DNA of 64,000 nt, from contig JACPCS010000110.1 of the NCBI GenBank assembly GCA_016184455.1, positions 1 to 64,000 on the forward strand, written 5' to 3'. The stretch's first letter is position 1. Each line of letters begins with the position of its first letter. The position numbers and the translations under genes are program-made. The notes beneath the pieces were generated by a model that was not told the origin of the DNA, ran no database searches, and saw nothing but the letters and a program-made list of their open reading frames with translations. This document shows, piece after piece, positions 50,320 to 57,902 of the stretch. Origin of the DNA: Acidobacteriota bacterium (GTDB lineage: Bacteria; Acidobacteriota; Vicinamibacteria; Vicinamibacterales; UBA2999).

Positions 50320-52287
50320 TTAGGCCGGTTGTGTCTCAGCGGGATGCGCCGGCGCGCCCAGATCCTTCCGCTGAATCTCGCCGCGCGCGTCCCGGAGGAA
50401 CGCGTCGACGGAGCGTGGCCCGAGGTCGCCGCCCGACCGGCTCCGCACTGATACCGTGCCGTCCGCCGCCTCGCGGTCCCCGACGACGAGCATGTAGGGG
50501 ACCTTCTGCAACTGCGCCTCCCGGATCTTATAGCCAATCTTCTCCTGGCGCTCGTCGAGCTCCACCCGAAGCCCGGCGGCCGCGAGCCGGTCGCGGACCG
50601 TCGCCGCGTAGGCAAGATGCCGATCGGCGATCGGCAGTACGACGGCCTGTACGGGCGCCAGCCACAGCGGCAGGGCGCCGGCGTAGTGCTCGATCAACAG
50701 CGCGATGAACCGTTCAAAGCTGCCGAAGATCGCCCGATGGATGACGACCGGACGGTGCTCAGCGTTGTCCGCTCCGATATACTTCAGCGCGAACTGCTGC
50801 GGCAGCTGATAGTCGAGCTGGATCGTCGCGCACTGCCACTTACGCCCGAGCGCATCGGTCACGGCGAAGTCGATCTTCGGCCCGTAGAACGCGCCGTCGC
50901 CCTCGGCAATCGTGTACGCCTGTCCGGCGCCTTCGAGCGCCTTCTTGAGTTCCGCTTCGGCGTGGTTCCACGTCGCCAGCTCGCCGAGATACTCAGCGGG
51001 CCGCGTCGAGAGCGTCATCTCCGGTGTCAGCCCGAAGTCGTCGTACACGCGCTTCACGAGACGGAGGAGCTGCTCGACCTCCTCGCCGATCTGATCCTCG
51101 CGGAGAAAAATGTGCGCGTCGTCCATGATGAACTCGCGCACGCGCGTCAGGCCGCTCAGCACGCCGGACGCCTCCATGCGATGGAGCACGCTCTGTTCAT
51201 GGATCCGCATCGGCAGATCGCGATAGCTGCGCACCTCGCTGGCGAACAGGAGCATGTGCCCGGGGCAGTTCATCGGCTTGAGCCCCGACTTCTCCTCCTC
51301 GCTCTCCGATTCGATCAGGAACATGTTCTGGCGGTAGTGCGTCCAGTGGCCCGACGTCTCCCAGAGCGCCTTGTTGAACACGAGCGGCGCGCGCACCTCG
51401 ACGTAGCCGGCTGGGAAGAGCACCTCGCGCATGTAGTTGCCGAGCAGATGCACCAGCATCGTGCCCTTGGGCAGCCAGAACGGCTCGCCGGGCGCCCAGG
51501 GGTGGAACCAAAAGAGACCAAGTTCGCGGCCGATCTTCCGGTGGTCGCGCTTCTTCGCCTCCTCGAGCCGGCGCACGTACTCCTGCAGCTCCTTGTCCGA
51601 GAAGAACGCCGTGCCGTAGATGCGCTGCATCGGCTGATTGCGCGCGTCGCCCTTCCAGTACGCGTTCGAGGTGCTGAGCAGCTTGAACGCCTTGAGCCTG
51701 CCGGTCGAGGGGACGTGCGGACCGACGCAGAAATCGACGAACGTGTCGCGGTCTTTGATCGTGTAGCAGGACACCTCGGACTGTCCCTCGGTCTTCTCCT
51801 CGATGAGCTGCACCTTGAGCGGCTCGCCGCGGCTGCCGAAGAAGCGCTTGGCGTCCTCCCGCGGCCACATCTGCCGCTCGTAGGGCAGGTCCTGCTGCGC
51901 CAACTCGCGCATCTTCCGCTCGATCGCCTCGAGGTCCTCGGGCACGAACGGACGCGGGACGACGAAGTCGTAGAAGAACCCCTCGTCGGTGGCGGGGCCG
52001 ATACCGCACTGCGTGCCCGGGAAGAGCTGCGTCACCGCCGCGGCGAGCAGATGCGCCGTGCTGTGGCGATAGAGCGGCAGCGCTTCGGCGCTCTCGGGCG
52101 TGATGATCCGGACGCGCGCGTCGCGCTGGAGCGGGAACGACACGTCCACGAGACGGTCATCGACCGCGGCGGCCAGCGCCGCCTTGGCGAGCCGCGGCGA
52201 AATGCCGGTCGCGACGTCGCGCACGGGCGTACCCGCGGGCACAGCACGAGTGGAGCCGTCCGGCAGCGTGATCGTGACGTCGCTCAT
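50320..52287 (-). CDS. thrS: threonyl-tRNA synthetase
   Basis: 655 residues with the complete ThrRS layout: N-terminal TGS domain (VTITLPDGSTRAVPAGTPVRDVA) and editing domain (HSTAHLLAAAVTQLFPGTQCGIGP, VDFCVGPHVPSTGRLKAFKLL). The class II core carries zinc-binding GLKPMNCPGHMLLF, motif 2 at LHRMEASGVLSGLTRVREFIMDDAHIF and the motif 3 region near HRPVVIHRAIFGSFERFIALLIEHYAGALP. The anticodon domain comes last (GYKIREAQLQKVPYMLVVG). ATG 52287 follows tRNA-Val by only 17 bases and has no clear Shine-Dalgarno site. There is no room for a T-box or long leader, so its expression is probably tied to processing of the tRNA transcript. Confidence 0.96.
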   Translation of the reverse strand: MSDVTITLPDGSTRAVPAGTPVRDVATGISPRLAKAALAAAVDDRLVDVSFPLQRDARVRIITPESAEALPLYRHSTAHLLAAAVTQLFPGTQCGIGPATDEGFFYDFVVPRPFVPEDLEAIERKMRELAQQDLPYERQMWPREDAKRFFGSRGEPLKVQLIEEKTEGQSEVSCYTIKDRDTFVDFCVGPHVPSTGRLKAFKLLSTSNAYWKGDARNQPMQRIYGTAFFSDKELQEYVRRLEEAKKRDHRKIGRELGLFWFHPWAPGEPFWLPKGTMLVHLLGNYMREVLFPAGYVEVRAPLVFNKALWETSGHWTHYRQNMFLIESESEEEKSGLKPMNCPGHMLLFASEVRSYRDLPMRIHEQSVLHRMEASGVLSGLTRVREFIMDDAHIFLREDQIGEEVEQLLRLVKRVYDDFGLTPEMTLSTRPAEYLGELATWNHAEAELKKALEGAGQAYTIAEGDGAFYGPKIDFAVTDALGRKWQCATIQLDYQLPQQFALKYIGADNAEHRPVVIHRAIFGSFERFIALLIEHYAGALPLWLAPVQAVVLPIADRHLAYAATVRDRLAAAGLRVELDERQEKIGYKIREAQLQKVPYMLVVGDREAADGTVSVRSRSGGDLGPRSVDAFLRDARGEIQRKDLGAPAHPAETQPA

Positions 52288-52304
52288 GGAAAAGTTATCG
52301 GGGT

Positions 52305-52381
52305 TGGTAGGCGCGGGTGGACTCGAACCACTGACCTCCTCCGTGTCAGGGAGGCGCTCTAACCAACTGAGCTACGCGCCT
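52305..52381 (-). tRNA. tRNA-Val (anticodon GAC)
   Basis: The minus strand reads AGGCGCG TA GCTC...GAGC, anticodon arm CCTCC-CTGACAC-GGAGG, GTGG-TTCGAGT-CCAC, and closes with CGCGCCT ACCA. The seven-base acceptor pairs perfectly and CCA is encoded. Anticodon GAC is valine. Confidence 0.95.
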
Positions 52382-52431
52382 ATCTGTTGCAAATTCAGGC
52401 TTTAACCCGAACCGTCAGTATAGCAAAACCT

Positions 52432-53589
52432 TTACTGACCGAGATGCTCGAGCGCCTTCTCGAGCGTGGCGTCGGGTGAGGGCGGCGCGCTGCCGAATTC
52501 CACCTCCGGCTGCTCGACTTCGACGTCGGGCTCGAGGCCGGTCTCGTGGATCGGACGGTTGTCGGGCGTGAGATAGCGCAGGTAGGTGAGCCACAACCCG
52601 CTCTGATCCGGCAGCTTCACGAGCCGCTGCCGCGCGGCGCGCCCAAGCGAACGGATGCCGATGAGATCGGCGCGGTCGTTGTCGGCAAGCGCGGCGGCGA
52701 ACACCTCGGCCGCTCCCGCCGTCCCCTGGTCGACGAGAATCGCCACCGGGGCAGCCACCGTGCCATCGGTCGGCGCCGCCGAAATCACTTCGCGCTGATC
52801 GCCGCGCGCCAGGCGCACGGCAAGCGGGGCATTGCGCACGAACAGCCGCGCGGCCGCGACGCCGTGATCGAGATCGCCGCGCGCGTTGCTTCGCAGATCG
52901 ATGACGAACCGCGTCGCGCCGGTCTTGGTCAGCGCGTCGACCGCCTCCTTGAGCCGCGAGGGCGACTCGGCGGAGAACTCCGCCACGCGGATGTAGCCGG
53001 TGGTCCGGTTCGCCATGCGCGAGGTCACTTCAGGCGCCATCATCGGCTCGCGCGCCAGATCGACGACATGCGGATCGGCGGCGTTGCCCCGGATGACGAG
53101 CAGCGATACCTTCGACCCCGGCGCGCCCCTCAGCAGGCGCGTACCTTCGTACGCCGATATGTCGCGCGTCGGCCGGTTGTTGATCGCGCGGATGAAGTCG
53201 CCCGGACGCACCCCTGCCTTGGCCGCCGGCGATCCGTCGCGCGTGGCGACGACGCGCAGATAGTACTGGCGCGTGAGGTCCAGACCGACTTCAGCCGGAC
53301 CGCCGCGGTCGTTTGCCTCGAGCGTTTTGACGAGCGCAGGCGGCAGGTAACTGCTTTCCGGATCGAGACCGTCGGCAAGGCCCCGCATCGCTCCCTGCAT
53401 CGCCTGCTGTACATCGACCGGTTCGACGTAATTGTTCAGCACGAGCGAGACGACGTCCTCGAAGACGCGGAGGTGCTGGTAGGTGTCGTCCTTGGCGAGC
53501 GCCTGGCCCAGATAACCGCCGAGGAACGCGAACGCCATGATGGCGCTCGAAAGGCTCAGGACGAACGTCCGGCTGCGCGAACTGATCAT
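52432..53589 (-). CDS. S41-family C-terminal-processing-protease-like protein, probably inactive
   Basis: About 385 residues from ATG 53589 (MISSRSRTFVLSLSSAIMAFAFLGGYLGQALA, a signal/anchor helix). The domain order is that of CtpA: N-terminal helices (LRVFEDVVSLVLNNYVEPVD), a PDZ domain (YYLRVVATRDGSPAAKAGVRPGDFIRAINNRPTRDIS) and the S41 core (TGYIRVAEFS, FVIDLRSNARGDLDHGVAAARLF). The nucleophile block, normally GSASASE, reads GTAGAAE, and the lysine block, normally TFGKG, reads SLGRA. Both catalytic residues seem lost. It follows an EnvC-like gene by 23 bases, a pairing known for active CtpA enzymes, so it may be a regulatory pseudo-protease of wall hydrolysis. Confidence 0.85.
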   Translation of the reverse strand: MISSRSRTFVLSLSSAIMAFAFLGGYLGQALAKDDTYQHLRVFEDVVSLVLNNYVEPVDVQQAMQGAMRGLADGLDPESSYLPPALVKTLEANDRGGPAEVGLDLTRQYYLRVVATRDGSPAAKAGVRPGDFIRAINNRPTRDISAYEGTRLLRGAPGSKVSLLVIRGNAADPHVVDLAREPMMAPEVTSRMANRTTGYIRVAEFSAESPSRLKEAVDALTKTGATRFVIDLRSNARGDLDHGVAAARLFVRNAPLAVRLARGDQREVISAAPTDGTVAAPVAILVDQGTAGAAEVFAAALADNDRADLIGIRSLGRAARQRLVKLPDQSGLWLTYLRYLTPDNRPIHETGLEPDVEVEQPEVEFGSAPPSPDATLEKALEHLGQ

Positions 53590-53612
53590 GAAGAAGCTCC
53601 AGGCTTTGGACG

Positions 53613-54767
53613 TCACCGTGGTCTCAACCATTGTAGGGGATCGACGGAGCGGCCGTCGACGCGCACCTCGAAATAGAGGGCGGGCGGACCGGCGGGCGCC
53701 GAGCCGACCCGGCCGAGCTCAGTGCCCGCATCGACCGTCACCCCACGCGCGACGGCGATCGACTCCAGATAGCCGTACACGGAGTACGCGTCGGAGCCGT
53801 GGTCGAGAATCAGGACGTTGCCGAGACCGGCGAGCGGCTCGGCGTACGACACCGTTCCGGGATGGATGGCGTGCACGGGTGTGCCCGCCGCCGCGGCAAT
53901 CTCGACGCCGTTTCGGACGGTGCTGTCACCGGAACGCCCCGATGGCTGGCCGAACGGTACGAGGACCGGGCCAGCGACCGGCCATTCGAGCCCGCCGCGA
54001 AACAGCGTGAGCGGCACGTCGACCGTCTCGGGCGTCGCGCCCCTGACGGCCGCCGCGAGCTGCTGCTGCAGGCGATCGTAGGCGAGCTGGAGCTCGCCGG
54101 CGAGCTGCGCGGTCAAGTCCCGACGCGCATCGATCTGCGCGAGGAGCTTGGCGCGCGCCGCCAGCGCGCGATCGGCGGCGGCCTCCGCGCGACGCGCGTC
54201 GGCTTCCTTGGCCTCGAGCGCCCGCAGCTCCTTCTCCAGCGCCGCACGCTGGCGTCGCACATCCTCGAGCGTCCGGCGGTGCGCCGTGACGCGCATGTCG
54301 TAGATGCGGACGAGCGCGGAGACCGCGCGCAGCGCGCGGCCGAAGTCGCGCGCGCTGGTGCTGCCGAACAGAAGCCGAGCGTATCCGGTGCGGCCGCGCT
54401 TGTAGATGTCGACGAGCTGGACCTTCAGGTCGGGGAGTTGCGAGAGCCGCTGCTGTTCGAGCGTCGCGAGGCGCGCCGCGGTGGCGTCGACGGCCGCGCG
54501 GCCGCGCTCGGATGCCGCCTGCGCTTCGCGCACGCGTTCGGCCTGCAACTCCTGCTCGATCTCGAGCGCGCGCAGCTCGCCGAGCAGCGAGCGCGCCTCG
54601 GTCGCCAGGCGATCCGCTTCGCTCTGCAGCGTGCGAATCCGGTCGTTGACGCGTCGCGCCTGTGCTTCGGTTTGGACGCGGCCGCGGTCCTGGGCAGCGA
54701 GCACGACGGTCGCCACGAGCACGACGACGACAAGCCACGGAGCCACGGAGACACGGAGTGTACTCAT
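53613..54767 (-). CDS. EnvC-like murein hydrolase activator (degenerate LytM)
   Basis: 384 residues from ATG 54767 with a signal helix (WLVVVVLVATVVLAAQ). Long coiled coils (residues ~30-250, for example DRIRTLQSEADRLATEARSLLGELRALEIEQ) precede a C-terminal LytM/M23 domain: NGVEIAAAAGTPVHAIHPGTVSYAEPLAGLGNVLILDHGSDAYSVYGYL. The zinc ligands of active M23 enzymes are altered (HxxxD region reads NGVEI; YGHL reads YGYL). As in EnvC it should activate amidases at the division site instead of cutting itself. The first residues (STLRVSVAPW) are encoded by a palindromic repeat. Confidence 0.88.
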   Translation of the reverse strand: MSTLRVSVAPWLVVVVLVATVVLAAQDRGRVQTEAQARRVNDRIRTLQSEADRLATEARSLLGELRALEIEQELQAERVREAQAASERGRAAVDATAARLATLEQQRLSQLPDLKVQLVDIYKRGRTGYARLLFGSTSARDFGRALRAVSALVRIYDMRVTAHRRTLEDVRRQRAALEKELRALEAKEADARRAEAAADRALAARAKLLAQIDARRDLTAQLAGELQLAYDRLQQQLAAAVRGATPETVDVPLTLFRGGLEWPVAGPVLVPFGQPSGRSGDSTVRNGVEIAAAAGTPVHAIHPGTVSYAEPLAGLGNVLILDHGSDAYSVYGYLESIAVARGVTVDAGTELGRVGSAPAGPPALYFEVRVDGRSVDPLQWLRPR

Positions 54768-54795
54768 CAGGCTCCGTGCCTCCGAGCCTCCGTGG
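54735..54795. repeat. CCACGGAG-type inverted repeat spanning the envC-like start
   Basis: CCACGGAGCCACGGAGACACGGAG (54735-54758) faces CTCCGTGCCTCCGAGCCTCCGTGG (54772-54795). The EnvC-like start codon lies in the 13-base loop. The left arm is translated as the first residues of the protein and the right arm is leader. Confidence 0.8.
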
Positions 54796-54836
54796 CCTGT
54801 CGGAGTGTTCATCGCAAAGAGTGCGAGAATTATAGC

Positions 54837-55301
54837 GTGCGCATCGTCGGTCTCGACGTGGGCGAGCGGCGCATCGGCGTCGCCGTCAGCGACCGGACGC
54901 TGACGCTTGCACGGCCCGTGGACGTGCTGCACCCTGCGTCGCTCGACCGTGACGGCGCACCGCTTGCCGCCGCTGCCGTGGCGCAGCTCGCTGCCGAAGA
55001 GGACGGCGTATCGGCCATCGTCGTCGGGATGCCGCGGCGGCTCGACGGCACGCCGACCGAGATCACGCCGCGCATCGAGGCGTTTGCCGCCGAACTGGAG
55101 CGTCTGACCGGGCTGCGTGTGATCCGCCAGGACGAGCGCCTCACCAGCCGCGAAGCCGAGAGCCGGCTCGCGCTCACCGACAAAGACTGGCGGTCGCGCA
55201 AGCAGCGTCTCGACGCCGCTGCGGCCGCCGTCATCCTGCAGGACTTCCTCGACACGCGGCCGGGCCGGCCGGTGCCCCTGGCGGCCGACCCCGAGCTGTG
55301 A
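54837..55301 (+). CDS. ruvX: RuvX/YqgF-family Holliday junction resolvase-like nuclease
   Basis: 154 residues from GTG 54837 (RIVGLDVGERRIGVAVSDRTLTLARPVDVL). RNase H-like fold motifs are present: GLDVGERRIGVA (first Asp), IVVGMPRRLDGTPTE, VIRQDERLTSREAESRLAL and LDAAAAAVILQDFLD (last Asp). The family processes 5' ends of pre-16S rRNA and has resolvase homology. The long track extension upstream is antisense to the EnvC-like gene. It overlaps mltG by one base (TGATG), the common ruvX-mltG pairing. Confidence 0.9.
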   Translation: MRIVGLDVGERRIGVAVSDRTLTLARPVDVLHPASLDRDGAPLAAAAVAQLAAEEDGVSAIVVGMPRRLDGTPTEITPRIEAFAAELERLTGLRVIRQDERLTSREAESRLALTDKDWRSRKQRLDAAAAAVILQDFLDTRPGRPVPLAADPEL

Positions 55302-56326
55302 TGCGCCGGCTCGCCGCGCTCGTCGTCCTGCTCGTCACCATTGCCGCTGCCGCCGGCGGCATCGCCGCGTTCCTGATGTGGCAGCGTATCCACGAGCCGT
55401 ACAAGGGCTACGGCCTCACCGAGCGGTTCATCGACATCGCTCCAAGTACCGGCACGGCCACGATCGGCCGGCGCCTCGTCGATGCAGGGGTAGTTCGCGA
55501 CATGTCCACGTTTCGCGCGGCACTCTGGTGGAGCGGCCGATCGCGGGGCCTGCAGGCTGGCGAGTACCGCTTCGATCGCCCGATCGCGGCAATCGAGGTG
55601 GTCGATCGGCTCGCGCGCGGCGACGTCTACGCCAGACGCATCACCTTCCCCGAAGGGCTGACCATCAGAGAGATGGCGCGCCTGTATGAGACGCGCGATT
55701 TCGGCACGGAGGCGAGCTTCCTGGAGGCGGCGCGCGACGGCGCCCGCATACGCGATCTCGATCCCGCGGCGGCCGACCTCGAAGGGTATCTCTTCCCCGA
55801 CACGTACGCGCTCCCGCGGGGCACGCCTGCGCACCGGCTCGTCGGATTGATGATCGAGCGCTTCCGCGCGACGTACAACGAGGAGCTGCGTCGCCAGGCG
55901 CGCGACCAGGGGCTGACGACGAGGCAAGTGGTGACGCTGGCGTCGCTCGTCGAGAAGGAGACCGGCCGCGGCGACGAGCGAACGCTCGTCGCCGCCGTGT
56001 ACCGCAACCGGCTGAAGCTCGGGATGGCGCTGCAGGCGGACCCGACCGTCGTGTACGCGCTGCTGCAGGCGGGCCGCTACGATGGCAATATCCGGCGGCC
56101 GGATCTGGCCATCGACTCGCCGTACAACACGTATCGGTACCCAGGGCTGCCGCCTGGTCCGATTGCTGCCCCGGGGAAGGCGTCGCTCGAGACGTCGCTC
56201 CTGCCCGCTCGTGTCAGCTATTTGTATTTCGTGAGTCGCAACGATGGCTCGCACGTGTTTGCGACGACGCTCGCCGAGCACAATCGCAACGTCCGCCAAT
56301 TTCAAATTTTGTACTTCCGCCGCTGA
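55301..56326 (+). CDS. mltG: endolytic transglycosylase MltG
   Basis: 341 residues, one N-terminal membrane helix (LAALVVLLVTIAAAAGGIAAFLMW) and a YceG domain outside. The LysM-like subdomain (TGTATIGRRLVDAGVVRDMSTFRAALWWSG) precedes the catalytic part: LEGYLFPDTYALPRG, VTLASLVEKETGRGDERTLVAAVYRNRLKLGMALQADPTVVYAL with the active Glu in EKET, and SPYNTYRYPGLPPGPIAAPGKASLE. It cuts nascent glycan strands and sets their length. Confidence 0.94.
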   Translation: MRRLAALVVLLVTIAAAAGGIAAFLMWQRIHEPYKGYGLTERFIDIAPSTGTATIGRRLVDAGVVRDMSTFRAALWWSGRSRGLQAGEYRFDRPIAAIEVVDRLARGDVYARRITFPEGLTIREMARLYETRDFGTEASFLEAARDGARIRDLDPAAADLEGYLFPDTYALPRGTPAHRLVGLMIERFRATYNEELRRQARDQGLTTRQVVTLASLVEKETGRGDERTLVAAVYRNRLKLGMALQADPTVVYALLQAGRYDGNIRRPDLAIDSPYNTYRYPGLPPGPIAAPGKASLETSLLPARVSYLYFVSRNDGSHVFATTLAEHNRNVRQFQILYFRR

Positions 56327-56395
56327 CGCGTCGCGTCTGACGGGTTCAATCGAGGCCTGGGGCGAGGGGCCTAAGGCCTGCTATAGTGCTTTCCA

Positions 56396-57895
56396 ATGCC
56401 GGATTTACGGCTCGCGCCCGTCGAGCCTGCGCCCAATCTGCCGGTGATCGATCTCGCGCCGGGCGAGTCGAAGACCGTCGGCCGCGGCCGCCAGGCCGAC
56501 GTGCTGATCGACGACCCGAGCCTCTCGCGCGTGCACGCCCGCATCAGCATCGACGAGGGCGGGCAGCTCGCGATCGACGACCTTGGCAGCACGAACGGGA
56601 TCTTCGTCAACGGCACCGAGCAGCTGAGCGCGTTTCTCGTGCCCGGCGACACCGTCCGCTTCGGGCGCGTGGAGTACCTCGTCAGCTTCGCCGAAGCGCC
56701 GCCCGCGCCGGACGGAGCGCCCGTGGTGTCCCAGACCATCCTGCGTCGCGTCGCGATGACAGGCGCGCCCAAGGTCGATCGGCTGGCGCTCGAGGCGCTG
56801 CTGGCGACCAGCCGCGAAATGATGGCGTTTCAGGATCTGCCGGCGCTGCTCGAGCGCGTGCTCGACCGGCTGGTCTCGATCGTCAAGCCGGACCGCGCCG
56901 CGATCCTGCTGGTCGACGGCCAGACCGGCGCGATGATTCCGCGCGCAGTGCGGCCGTCGGGCGCCTACTCGTCGGTCTCCGAATTTGCGAGCTCGACCGT
57001 CGTCCACGAGGCGCTGACGGCGCGCGACGCCTTCATCGTGCACGACATCCGCATGGATCCGCGGCTGCAGCAGGCGGCCAGCGTGATGCTGGCCGGCGTG
57101 CGGTCCGTCATCTGCGTGCCGCTGCTCGGCCGGTCGGGACCGATCGGCGCGCTCTACGCCGACAAGCTCGGGGTCGAGCAGTTCGCGCCGGAGCTGGCCG
57201 AGTACGCCTCTGCGTTCGCCGGCCACGCGGCGGCGGCGCTCGAGACGGCGCAGCTCTACGACGACCGCGAGCGGCACTTCCGGGCTACGCTCGAGGCATT
57301 CGCCAAGGCGATCGACGCGCGCGATCGGTATACCGCCGGCCATTCCGAGCGCGTCACGGCGTACTCGATGGTGCTGGCCCGGCGCAGCGGCAAATTCGGC
57401 AGTGAATTCGAGACGATCCGGCGCGGCGCCATGCTGCACGATATCGGCAAGGTGGGCGTCCCGGACAACGTGCTGTTGAAGGAAGGCGCCCTCGATCCGC
57501 GCGAGCGGGCGCTCATCGAGGCGCACGTCACGATCGGCTACAGCATGCTCGAGCCGCTGCCGTTCCTCGGCGCGTCGCTCCCGGCCGTCCGGGGCCACCA
57601 CGAGCGGTGGGACGGCACCGGCTATCCCGATCGCCTCGCCGGCACCGACATCCATCCGCACGCGCGGCTGATGACGGTGGCCGACGCCTACGACGCGATG
57701 ACGTCGGCGCGGCCCTACCGCAACGCGCTTCCCGCCAAGGAAGCGGCGCGGCGGCTCCGGGCCGATCGCGGCACGCAGTTCGACCCCGAGATGATCGATC
57801 TGTTCGAAGCGGTCGAGCAGGAGTTTGCCGCGCTCCACGAAGAGCCGGATGCGGCGGCCATCCGAGCCGAGCTGCTGCGCCCGGTCGGAACCTAG
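56396..57895 (+). CDS. FHA-GAF-HD-GYP signalling protein
   Basis: A 499-residue cytoplasmic protein. FHA domain (~1-100): TVGRGRQADVLIDDPSLSRVHARI and DLGSTNGIFVNG, which binds phosphothreonine. GAF domain (~125-290): LPALLERVLDRLVSIVKPDRAAILLVDG and VICVPLLGRSGPIGALYADK. HD-GYP domain (~310-480): HSERVTAYS, MLHDIGKVGVPDNVLLK, AHVTIGYSMLE, and HHERWDGTGYPDRLAG with an intact GYP motif, so it should hydrolyse cyclic-di-GMP. The convergent neighbour is a Ser/Thr kinase with its phosphatase, so the FHA domain may read a phosphothreonine made there. Confidence 0.93.
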   Translation: MPDLRLAPVEPAPNLPVIDLAPGESKTVGRGRQADVLIDDPSLSRVHARISIDEGGQLAIDDLGSTNGIFVNGTEQLSAFLVPGDTVRFGRVEYLVSFAEAPPAPDGAPVVSQTILRRVAMTGAPKVDRLALEALLATSREMMAFQDLPALLERVLDRLVSIVKPDRAAILLVDGQTGAMIPRAVRPSGAYSSVSEFASSTVVHEALTARDAFIVHDIRMDPRLQQAASVMLAGVRSVICVPLLGRSGPIGALYADKLGVEQFAPELAEYASAFAGHAAAALETAQLYDDRERHFRATLEAFAKAIDARDRYTAGHSERVTAYSMVLARRSGKFGSEFETIRRGAMLHDIGKVGVPDNVLLKEGALDPRERALIEAHVTIGYSMLEPLPFLGASLPAVRGHHERWDGTGYPDRLAGTDIHPHARLMTVADAYDAMTSARPYRNALPAKEAARRLRADRGTQFDPEMIDLFEAVEQEFAALHEEPDAAAIRAELLRPVGT

Positions 57896-57902
57896 TCGGT
57901 GG

